This document shows positions 1 to 4,615 of a stretch of 6,147 nt of DNA, piece by piece. This stretch comes from Desulfohalobiaceae bacterium (lineage in GTDB: Bacteria; Desulfobacterota; Desulfovibrionia; Desulfovibrionales; Desulfothermaceae), in assembly GCA_021737115.1 (NCBI GenBank), contig JAIPER010000233.1:1-6147 (forward strand), in the 5' to 3' direction. The translations under genes were made by a program, and so were the position numbers. The notes beneath the pieces were generated by a model, which did no database searches, was not told the DNA's origin, and saw only the letters and a program-made list of their open reading frames with translations. How positions within the stretch are numbered: the stretch's first letter is position 1; each line of letters opens with the position of its first letter.

Positions 1-1508
1 CTGGCCTTATCCACCAGCTCCTGCTCTTCCCGGACATCCTCGAAGGTCCTGGGTTTGCACACCGCAGGCACCTCCTCCAGGCCGTACTTCCAGCGCAGGA
101 AGCGTTTGCCGGTGGTCGGATACAGGGCGTAGATCAGGACGTCGTCGATATCTTTGGCCAGATCCCTGACCTCCTGTCTGGCCTTTTCCAGTTCCGGCTC
201 CAGGACATCCGCCGGCCGGCCGGTGATCGGTTCTTCCCCGCGCGGGTAGCCTTTCAGGGCCTTCTTTCGGACTTCGGGGTCTATGGGAGCCGGGGTCTTG
301 CCGTAGAGTCCGAAGCAGAGGTCCTTGACCTGGGCGGTGATCATCTTGTAGCGCTCGTTCTCGGTATCGAAGAGGACGTTGTTCACTGTCTGAATACCCA
401 CGATCTGGCTGGTAGGGGTGACCAGGGGCACCTGGCCCAGCTCTTTGCGCACCCGGGGCAGCTCCTGAAAGACCTGATCCAGTTTGTCCAGGGCGTCCAT
501 CTCCCGCAGCTGATTGACCAGGTTGGACAGCATCCCGCCCGGAGTCTGATGCAAAAGGACATTGGTGTCGATGATCGACATGCGATCGTCCAGGAGGTGC
601 CTGTATTTGGGTGAAATCCTGTTGAAATGATCGGCGCACCCGGTCAGCTGCTTGAGGTCGAAACCGGTGTCCCTGTTCGTGCCCTGCAGGGCGGCCACCA
701 GGGGCTCCAGGCCGATATGGGAGGTCCGGTAGGCCCAGGGGGAAAGGCAGACATCGATGATATCCACCCCGGCTTCGATGGCCTTGAGCATGGACATGTC
801 CGCCATACCCGAGGTGAAGTGGCTGTGCAGATGGATCGGGACCCTGACGGTTTCCTTCAGGGCCTTGACCAGGCTGTAGGCGTCATAGGGCGCGATGAGC
901 CCGGCCATGTCCTTGATGCAGATGGTATCCGCGCCCATGGCTTCCAGCTCCTTGGCCTTGTCCAGGTAATACTGCAGGTTGTAGACCTCGCCCCCCATCT
1001 TGCTCTCGGTCAGGGAATAACAGATCGAACCCTGGAAGTGCTTGTCCTGATCCTTGATAACCTTGACCACGGTCTGAAAGTTCCGGAAATCGTTCAAGGC
1101 GTCGAAGACCCGGAAGACATCGATCCCGTTGACGCAGCACCGCTCTACAAAGGCCGCGGCCACATCATCGGCATAGTTGCGGTAGCCCACCAGGTTCTGG
1201 CCCCTGAGCAGCATGGAAAACGGGGTCTTGGTGATGTATTTCTTCAGGGTCCGGATCCGCTCCCAGGGGTCCTCGGCCAGGAAGCGGTGGGTGGTGTCAA
1301 AGGTGGCCCCGCCCCAGACCTCCAGGGCAAAAAAGCCGACCCGATCCATCTCTTCGGCAATCGGAATCATGTCCTCAGTCCGCCCCCGGGTGGCAAACAG
1401 GGACTGGTGTCCGTCCCTGAAGGTCAGGTCCTGGATCTTGAGGGGGTTGTCCACCCGAACCTTTTCCTCCAGTCCGCCTGATCGCAGTACTCCGTGTTGT
1501 TCGGTCAT
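1..1508 (-). CDS. Biotin-dependent carboxyltransferase subunit (pyruvate carboxylase subunit B / oxaloacetate decarboxylase alpha type), 3' end outside window
   Basis: The minus-strand frame is open from ATG 1508-1506 to the window edge (502 codons, no stop). AAGGAG at 1517-1522, 8 nt upstream, supports the start. The family moves a carboxyl group between carboxybiotin and pyruvate/oxaloacetate using a divalent metal. Residues 28-41 read LTFRDGHQSLFATR, with the metal-site Asp32. EVWGGATFD is at 63-71, LRGQN at 101-105, GIDVFRVFDALND at 128-140, CIKDMAG with the carbamylatable Lys199 at 197-203, and the metal-site HLH at 226-228. The second, conserved carboxylase domain follows (HQTPGG from 320, TPTSQIVGIQTV from 364, EEPITGRPADVLEPEL at 425-440). 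No biotin-attachment motif (MKM-like) is visible; it would be beyond the edge or on another protein. The family assignment is secure. Whether it acts as pyruvate carboxylase, oxaloacetate decarboxylase or transcarboxylase 5S cannot be decided here. The nearby fumarase and fumarate reductase favour a pyruvate-oxaloacetate role. Confidence 0.93.
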   Translation of the reverse strand, partial: MTEQHGVLRSGGLEEKVRVDNPLKIQDLTFRDGHQSLFATRGRTEDMIPIAEEMDRVGFFALEVWGGATFDTTHRFLAEDPWERIRTLKKYITKTPFSMLLRGQNLVGYRNYADDVAAAFVERCCVNGIDVFRVFDALNDFRNFQTVVKVIKDQDKHFQGSICYSLTESKMGGEVYNLQYYLDKAKELEAMGADTICIKDMAGLIAPYDAYSLVKALKETVRVPIHLHSHFTSGMADMSMLKAIEAGVDIIDVCLSPWAYRTSHIGLEPLVAALQGTNRDTGFDLKQLTGCADHFNRISPKYRHLLDDRMSIIDTNVLLHQTPGGMLSNLVNQLREMDALDKLDQVFQELPRVRKELGQVPLVTPTSQIVGIQTVNNVLFDTENERYKMITAQVKDLCFGLYGKTPAPIDPEVRKKALKGYPRGEEPITGRPADVLEPELEKARQEVRDLAKDIDDVLIYALYPTTGKRFLRWKYGLEEVPAVCKPRTFEDVREEQELVDKA

Positions 1509-1540
1509 GTCCTTGTCTCCTTAAAAAATTGTCCGCAATA

Positions 1541-1566
1541 AAGATTTTCCGCAGAGGGAAAATTTT
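1541..1566. other. Short hairpin between the small gene and the carboxyltransferase gene
   Basis: AAGATTTTCC (1541-1550) and GGAAAATTTT (1557-1566) can form a 10-bp stem with one G-U wobble and a 6-nt loop. It lies just after the stop of the small gene on the transcribed strand. On that strand it is followed by TATTGCGG rather than a true T-run, so it looks like a weak intercistronic stem-loop and not a convincing terminator. A promoter or processing role cannot be told from sequence. Confidence 0.3.
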
Positions 1567-1571
1567 TATAA

Positions 1572-1781
1572 TTAGCGCATCCGAAACTGCAAATGCCGCC
1601 TCCAGTCCATGATGGTCTGCCGGCCGGACAGGGCCCAGGGGCTGACCGCCGGGTAGGGTCTGCTCCAAGATTGTGCTCTCTCCTCCTGAGCCGCTTCCTG
1701 ACGGGCAACCTCTTCCTGGGCCCGGATATAGGCGAACACTGCCGTTGTCGCGGCCGCTATCTTCTTTTTTTGTCTGCTCAT
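1572..1781 (-). CDS. Small uncharacterised protein (69 aa) with a C-terminal WALSGRQ-type motif, carboxylase-associated
   Basis: I do not recognise a named family with certainty. The protein has a basic start (MSRQKKK), an Ala-rich hydrophobic stretch at about 8-18 (too short for a confident membrane helix), a charged Glu/Ala/Gln-rich helix-like region at about 20-38, a Pro-containing linker, and a compact basic C-terminus at 49-69 with WALSGRQ (49-55) and several Arg residues. From memory, short proteins with a similar W-x-(L/V)-(A/S)-GR tail occur beside biotin-dependent decarboxylases and carboxylases in anaerobes, some annotated as gamma/delta-like subunits. That match is unverified. It sits 63 nt upstream of the carboxyltransferase gene on the same strand, which fits an accessory role. 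The start is uncertain: AGAGGAG (1794-1800) is 12 nt from ATG 1781 but 6 nt from an in-frame GTG at 1787, which would add two residues. The frame stays open further upstream only through the repeats, so longer starts were not used. Confidence 0.6.
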   Translation of the reverse strand: MSRQKKKIAAATTAVFAYIRAQEEVARQEAAQEERAQSWSRPYPAVSPWALSGRQTIMDWRRHLQFRMR

Positions 1782-1811
1782 ACCCACAAGCAACTCCTCT
1801 TTATTCTTAAC

Positions 1812-1901
1812 CGTGAACCGTGAACCGTGAACCCTCTTAACCTCTTCTTCGTGAACCGTGAACCCTCTTAACCTCTTCTTCGTGAACCGTGAACCTGGAA
1901 C
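1812..1901. repeat. CGTGAAC heptamers embedded in a 31-bp tandem repeat
   Basis: Three CGTGAAC units run head to tail at 1812-1832, two at 1850-1863 and two at 1881-1894, the last followed by a variant CTGGAAC (1895-1901). The groups are separated by an identical 17-bp spacer (CCTCTTAACCTCTTCTT at 1833-1849 and 1864-1880). This makes two perfect adjacent 31-bp repeats (1819-1849 and 1850-1880) plus a partial third. The period of 31 is not a multiple of three, which argues against coding even though one frame happens to be open. On the transcribed strand the spacer reads as AAGAAGAGGTTAAGAGG, purine-rich and resembling ribosome binding sites. The block fills most of the gap between fumarase beta and the small gene. 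Confidence 0.92.
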
Positions 1902-1909
1902 CATCCCCT

Positions 1910-2437
1910 TTATGTATACAGCTCCCCTCCATAGGCGTCGTTGACGACCAGGGTCGGGAAATCCCTGACCGTCATGGCCCGGATGGCTTCCGGGCCCAGA
2001 TCCTCGTGGGCGATGATCCTTGATTCGAGGATGCATTGAGAGAGCAAAGCCCCGGCGCCTCCGGTGGCCCCGAGATACACGGCCCGGTTGTCTTCGAGAG
2101 CCTTTCTCACCTCCGGGCTGCGCCTGCCCTTGCCGATGCTGGCCTTGACCCCGAGTCCGTAAAGCCTTGGGGCGAAGGCATCCATGCGATAGCTTGTGGT
2201 CGGGCCGGCCGAACCAATGGGCCGGCCCGGCGGGGCCGGAGTCGGACCCACATAGTAGATCACCGCCCCCTGCAGGGGAAAGGGCAACTCCTCATCCCTG
2301 TCCAGGGCTTCGATCAGCCGTTTGTGGGCCGCGTCCCTGGCGGTGTAGAGCGTACCGCTCAGGAGAACGGCATCGCCGATTCTGAGTTGGAGGCAATCCG
2401 CCTCGGTCAAGGGGGTCGTTAATCTGTAGGTCTGCAT
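1910..2437 (-). CDS. Fumarate hydratase class I, beta subunit (C-terminal domain of Fe-S hydro-lyase)
   Basis: This 175-residue protein corresponds to the C-terminal half of single-chain class I fumarases and to TtdB-like subunits. With the alpha subunit it forms the oxygen-sensitive [4Fe-4S] enzyme that interconverts fumarate and (S)-malate. Recognisable blocks are the swivelling-domain signature GDAVLLSGTLYTARDAAHKR near 21-40, AVIYYVGPTPAPPG near 58-71, GPTTSYRMD near 77-85 and ASIGKGRRS near 98-106, all substrate-site segments in the family. The frame extends upstream to 2512, but the start at 2437 is chosen because the protein then begins like its homologues and AGGAGGT (2447-2453) stands 9 nt away. 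It overlaps the end of the alpha gene by 19 nt in another frame, indicating translational coupling. It ends with TAA at 1912-1910, and repeats follow. Some annotations would label it a tartrate dehydratase beta subunit; the context favours fumarase. Confidence 0.93.
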   Translation of the reverse strand: MQTYRLTTPLTEADCLQLRIGDAVLLSGTLYTARDAAHKRLIEALDRDEELPFPLQGAVIYYVGPTPAPPGRPIGSAGPTTSYRMDAFAPRLYGLGVKASIGKGRRSPEVRKALEDNRAVYLGATGGAGALLSQCILESRIIAHEDLGPEAIRAMTVRDFPTLVVNDAYGGELYT

Positions 2438-3276
2438 GAAAAGACCACCTCCTGGTGTCTTGAAGAGTGGCATTGGACATTCACGGCCAGGGGAAGACTG
2501 GCGATGTGACACATGGACATATTGATCCTGACCCCGAGGGCCGTGGTCCGGCCTCCCAAACCCATGGGCCCGATGCCCAGGGCATTGATTTCCCCGAGAA
2601 GCTCTTTTTCCAGGGCCGCGATCTCCGGATCAGGGTGGGATTCGTCCAAAGGTCTGAACAGGGCTTTTTTGGCCAAGGCAGGGGCCAGATCAAAGGATCC
2701 CCCGATGCCGATCCCGACGATGGTCGGGGGGCAGGGATTGGGACCGGCCTCGGCCATGCGCCGGACCACAAACTCCTTGATCCCTTCCCAGCCCTGGGCC
2801 GGGGTGAGCATGGTGCATCTGGACATGTTCTCGCTGCCCCCGCCCTTGGCCATGAAGGATACCTTCAATTCGTCCCCGGGCACCAGATCGTAGTGGATCA
2901 GGGCCGGGGCGTTCGTGCCGGTGTTCTGACGGGTTAGGGGGTGGCACTGGGACTTCCTGAGGTAGGCCTGTTCGTAGCCGTCGATCATGGCCTGATTCAA
3001 GGTCTCGCCCAGACCGTTGCCCTTCAGCCGGCAGTCTTCCCCCAGCTCCACAAAGAATACGCCCAGTCCGGTATCCTGGCACAGGGGCAAACCCTCTCTC
3101 TGGGCCAGCTCCTGGTTTTGCAGGAGCTGATCCAGGATTTCCCTGGCCGTATCCTCGGTTTCGTCTGCTCTGGCCTGCTCCAGGGCCCGGACCACGTCCT
3201 GCGGCAGATGGGTGGCCGCGTGCATGACCATGTCCCGGACCCGCTCCTGGACCTCTCTCAGATCTATCGCTTGCAT
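2419..3276 (-). CDS. Fumarate hydratase class I, alpha subunit (N-terminal Fe-S domain)
   Basis: This 285-residue protein is the [4Fe-4S]-binding half of a two-subunit class I fumarase (TtdA/FumA N-terminal family), cytosolic. Likely cluster ligands are Cys66 in PLCQDTG, Cys182 in NPCPP and Cys269 in NVQCHSSRH; the spacings (116 and 87) are close to those of single-chain class I fumarases. Other family blocks are NTGTNAPALIHYDLVPGD (118-135), the glycine-rich KGGGSENMS (144-152), VGIGIGGSFDLAP (187-199) and GIGPMGLGGRTTALGV (234-249). ATG 3276 has GGGGAG five to six bases upstream. Length is normal for the family. It overlaps the beta gene by 19 nt. A 592-nt gap with a probable promoter lies upstream, so alpha is probably the first gene of a transcript continuing into beta and perhaps to the carboxyltransferase gene. 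TtdA (tartrate dehydratase) is the main alternative name; neighbouring fumarate reductase makes fumarase much more likely. Confidence 0.95.
   Translation of the reverse strand: MQAIDLREVQERVRDMVMHAATHLPQDVVRALEQARADETEDTAREILDQLLQNQELAQREGLPLCQDTGLGVFFVELGEDCRLKGNGLGETLNQAMIDGYEQAYLRKSQCHPLTRQNTGTNAPALIHYDLVPGDELKVSFMAKGGGSENMSRCTMLTPAQGWEGIKEFVVRRMAEAGPNPCPPTIVGIGIGGSFDLAPALAKKALFRPLDESHPDPEIAALEKELLGEINALGIGPMGLGGRTTALGVRINMSMCHIASLPLAVNVQCHSSRHQEVVFSCRPTD
2447..2453 (-). promoter_or_regulatory. Shine-Dalgarno site that fixes the fumarase beta start
   Basis: The minus strand reads AGGAGGT here, an almost full match to the 16S rRNA tail, 9 nt before ATG 2437-2435. It lies inside the last codons of the alpha gene, so ribosomes finishing alpha are placed on the beta start. 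It selects Met at 2437 over the upstream in-frame ATG at 2512. Confidence 0.8.
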
Positions 3277-3289
3277 CGCATCTCCCCAA

Positions 3290-3394
3290 TCAGTTTTGAT
3301 GCCGGTTCAAAGGTGATTCGGTTTCATAAGAAAATCTTTGTAATCAGGTGCTTGCCATATCCACATCAGTTTCTGAACCGGCATCGAAAACTGA
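3290..3394. repeat. Large inverted repeat just upstream of fumarase alpha
   Basis: The left arm is TCAGTTTT-GATGCCGGTTC (3290-3308). The right arm is GAACCGGCATC-G-AAAACTGA (3375-3394). All 19 positions pair, with one extra G (3386) bulged in the right arm, across a 66-nt interior. The element ends two bases before the GGGGAG ribosome binding site of fumarase alpha, so it would form the base of a roughly 105-nt stem-loop in the mRNA leader. No T-run follows it, so it is not a simple terminator. It could be a regulatory RNA structure, an operator pair, or the ends of a small non-autonomous element. There is no clear target-site duplication. Confidence 0.8.
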
Positions 3395-3417
3395 TTTTAT
3401 CGGTAATGAAATTTCAC

Positions 3418-3485
3418 AAAAAGCTCTGTAATGCCTGTTTCTCAGAATGCATCCCGCTTCCTTGTTCACAACTACAGAGCTCTTT
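3418..3485 (-). other. Stem-loop followed by T-run in the fumarase leader (attenuator-like)
   Basis: On the minus strand AGCTCTGTA (3481-3473) pairs perfectly with TACAGAGCT (3430-3422), and flanking AAAG/TTTT can extend the stem to about 13 bp with one G-U pair. The 3' arm runs straight into TTTT then G. The loop is 42 nt, long for an intrinsic terminator, although small inner hairpins are possible (TTGT-GA-ACAA). It lies between the predicted promoter and fumarase alpha, so if real it would act as an attenuator and not as an end-of-operon terminator. Confidence 0.35.
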
Positions 3486-3536
3486 ACCATTTTCTAAAAT
3501 TTGGAACATTATTTGGACAAGTGTCTCTTTTTGGTT

Positions 3537-3557
3537 AAATTCGAAGCACGAAATTCG
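3537..3557. repeat. Three head-to-tail heptamers (AAATTCG AAGCACG AAATTCG)
   Basis: Exactly three 7-bp units occur without gaps: AAATTCG (3537-3543), AAGCACG (3544-3550) and AAATTCG (3551-3557). The tract is short and could be chance. It is listed because the same 7-bp period appears in the two other repeat blocks of the window with different unit sequences. Confidence 0.5.
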
Positions 3558-3599
3558 AGTTTATGTCCAATTTTTAAGTCATTAAAAATATATGCAATC

Positions 3600-3627
3600 A
3601 TTTTAAAGTTTTAAGGTTAAATGTCAA
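3600..3627 (-). promoter_or_regulatory. Predicted sigma70-type promoter for the fumarase genes
   Basis: The minus strand carries a perfect -35 TTGACA (3627-3622), a 16-bp spacer, and a -10 TAAAAT (3605-3600, five of six consensus matches). Expected transcription start is near 3593, giving a leader of about 317 nt before fumarase alpha. The surroundings are AT-rich, which raises the chance of a random match, but a perfect -35 with acceptable spacing in the right orientation is a good candidate. The heptamer array ends 35 bp upstream of the -35. Confidence 0.5.
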
Positions 3628-3662
3628 AACGTTGATACGAAGTCTGAACTAAAGCTTAGCGT

Positions 3663-3872
3663 TCCTCACTCCGCGTTCCGCACTCCCCGCTCCCCGCTCC
3701 CCGCTCCTCACTCCTCACTCCTCACTCCTCGTTCCGCACTCCGCACTCCGCACTCCGCACTCCGCACTCCGCACTCCGCACTCCGCACTCCGCGTTCCGC
3801 GTTCCGCGCTCCGCGTTCCGCGTTCCGAGCTCCGAGTTCCCCGCTCCTCACTCATCACTCCTCACTCCTCAC
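3663..3872. repeat. Uninterrupted array of 30 degenerate heptamers, consensus TCCGCAC
   Basis: The 210 bp divide exactly into 30 units of 7 with no insertion or deletion. Positions 1-2 are TC in all 30 and position 3 is C in 29 (exception TCATCAC at 3852). The last four positions vary among a small set. Counts are TCCGCAC 9, TCCTCAC 7, TCCGCGT 5, TCCCCGC 4, and one each of TCATCAC, TCCTCGT, TCCGCGC, TCCGAGC and TCCGAGT. Like units are clustered: eight TCCGCAC in a row at 3733-3788, three TCCCCGC at 3684-3704, three TCCTCAC at 3705-3725, and TCCTCAC types at both ends. That is the pattern expected from replication slippage plus point mutation. The last unit (3866-3872) overlaps the end of frdB. 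There are no unique spacers, so it is not CRISPR. Confidence 0.97.
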
Positions 3873-4615
3873 TTTCTTCCGGCGTAGGACTTCATATACT
3901 CCCGGTTCAACTTGGCGATGAACTTCAGGTTGATGCCCTTGGGGCAGGCCGCTTCGCACTCGTAATGATTGGAACAGTTGCCGAAGCCGCAGCCGAACAT
4001 GGTCCGGCTCATATCCATGACCCTCCTGGCGGCCTCTGGTCTTCCCTGGGGCAAACTGGCCAGATGGGAGACCTTGGCCGCCACGAAAAGCATGGCCGAG
4101 CCATTGGGGCAGGCAGCTACACAGGCCCCGCAGCCGATGCATTCCGCCGCATCCATGGCCTGATCGGCGCTTTGCTTGGGCACCAGCTCGGAATGGCCGT
4201 CCGGGGCCCGGCCGGTACTGACCGAAATATAGCCGTGTGACTGGATGATGCTGTCGAAAGCCGAGCGATCGACGATCAGATCCTTGATGACCGGAAATCC
4301 TCTGGCCCGCCAGGGTTCGATGGTGATCGTGTCCCCGGATTGGAAATGGCGCATATGCAGCTGGCAGGTGGTGGTTCTCTCCCCCGGACCGTGGGGCTCA
4401 CCGTTTATGACCAGCCCGCAAGCCCCGCAGATCCCTTCCCGGCAGTCATGTTCAAAGGCCACGGGTTCTCTGTCCTCACGGACCAGCTTCTCATTGAGTT
4501 CGTCCAGCATCTCCAGAAAAGACATGTCCGGGCTGATTCCGGTCAGCCGATGCTCTTCCAGCCGCCCCTTTTCATGCGGGCCTTTCTGCCGCCATACCTT
4601 GAGTGTCAGGTCCAT
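3869..4615 (-). CDS. frdB: Succinate dehydrogenase/fumarate reductase iron-sulfur subunit
   Basis: The 248-residue electron-transfer subunit links the flavoprotein to the membrane quinone site through three Fe-S clusters. The N-terminal ferredoxin domain holds the [2Fe-2S] ligands Cys58, Cys63, Cys66 (CREGICGAC) and Cys84. The C-terminal domain carries Cys159, Cys162, Cys165 and Cys224 for [4Fe-4S] (AECIGCGACVAACP, ECEAACPKG) and Cys169, Cys214 and Cys220 for [3Fe-4S]; Cys209 is extra. The motif CPNGSAMLFVAAKVSHLASL is typical of the non-classical complexes found in Bacteroidetes, Chlorobi and Desulfobacterota that use a di-haem cytochrome b anchor. The start overlaps the frdA stop as TAATG, with AAGGAG (4625-4630) 9 nt upstream. 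The last base of the Lys248 codon and the stop codon TGA belong to the first heptamer of the adjoining array. Direction (fumarate reduction or succinate oxidation) cannot be told from sequence. Confidence 0.96.
   Translation of the reverse strand: MDLTLKVWRQKGPHEKGRLEEHRLTGISPDMSFLEMLDELNEKLVREDREPVAFEHDCREGICGACGLVINGEPHGPGERTTTCQLHMRHFQSGDTITIEPWRARGFPVIKDLIVDRSAFDSIIQSHGYISVSTGRAPDGHSELVPKQSADQAMDAAECIGCGACVAACPNGSAMLFVAAKVSHLASLPQGRPEAARRVMDMSRTMFGCGFGNCSNHYECEAACPKGINLKFIAKLNREYMKSYAGRK

Larger units (their letters stand above)
3277..3662. other. AT-rich intergenic leader region of the fumarase genes
   Basis: This gene-free stretch is clearly AT-richer than the coding regions. In transcription order it holds a sigma70-like promoter (3600-3627), a small heptamer cluster (3537-3557), a stem-loop followed by T residues (3418-3485), a possible 12-codon mini-ORF (3452 to 3414, MHSEKQALQSFL), a 10-bp palindrome TGAAATTTCA (3407-3416), a large inverted repeat (3290-3394) and the ribosome binding site of fumarase alpha (3281-3287). 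The plus strand is open here as an extension of a frame antisense to fumarase alpha, but that protein resembles nothing I know. Confidence 0.75.

Noticed and set aside
7..639. Minus-strand open frame of 210 codons in another phase
   Set aside because: It is out of frame with the carboxyltransferase reading frame and has a low-complexity Gly/Arg/Pro composition typical of a shadow.
627..1481. Long plus-strand open frame (284 codons)
   Set aside because: It lies wholly antisense to the carboxyltransferase gene, which has clear family motifs across the whole region. The plus-strand protein is a GC-rich shadow.
1572..2036. Extended 154-codon version of the small gene
   Set aside because: The extra 85 codons run antisense-phase through fumarase beta and then the 31-bp repeats, whose period is not a multiple of three. 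The in-frame ATG near 1904 lacks a properly spaced ribosome binding site.
2438..2512. Upstream ATG (2512) as the start of fumarase beta
   Set aside because: It would add 25 residues (MSHRQSSPGRECP...) not typical of the family and a large overlap with alpha, whereas ATG 2437 has a strong, well-spaced AGGAGGT.
3290..3394. Intrinsic terminator for frdAB
   Set aside because: The loop is 66 nt, there is no T-run after the stem on the minus strand, and it lies next to the fumarase start and far from frdB.
2941..3585. Plus-strand open frame of 214 codons crossing into the gap
   Set aside because: The first half is antisense to fumarase alpha. The rest covers the AT-rich leader with its inverted repeats, has no ribosome binding site of its own and no recognisable domain.
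3663..3872. CRISPR-like array
   Set aside because: The units are 7 bp and contiguous with no unique spacers, and no cas gene is near. It is a plain tandem repeat.
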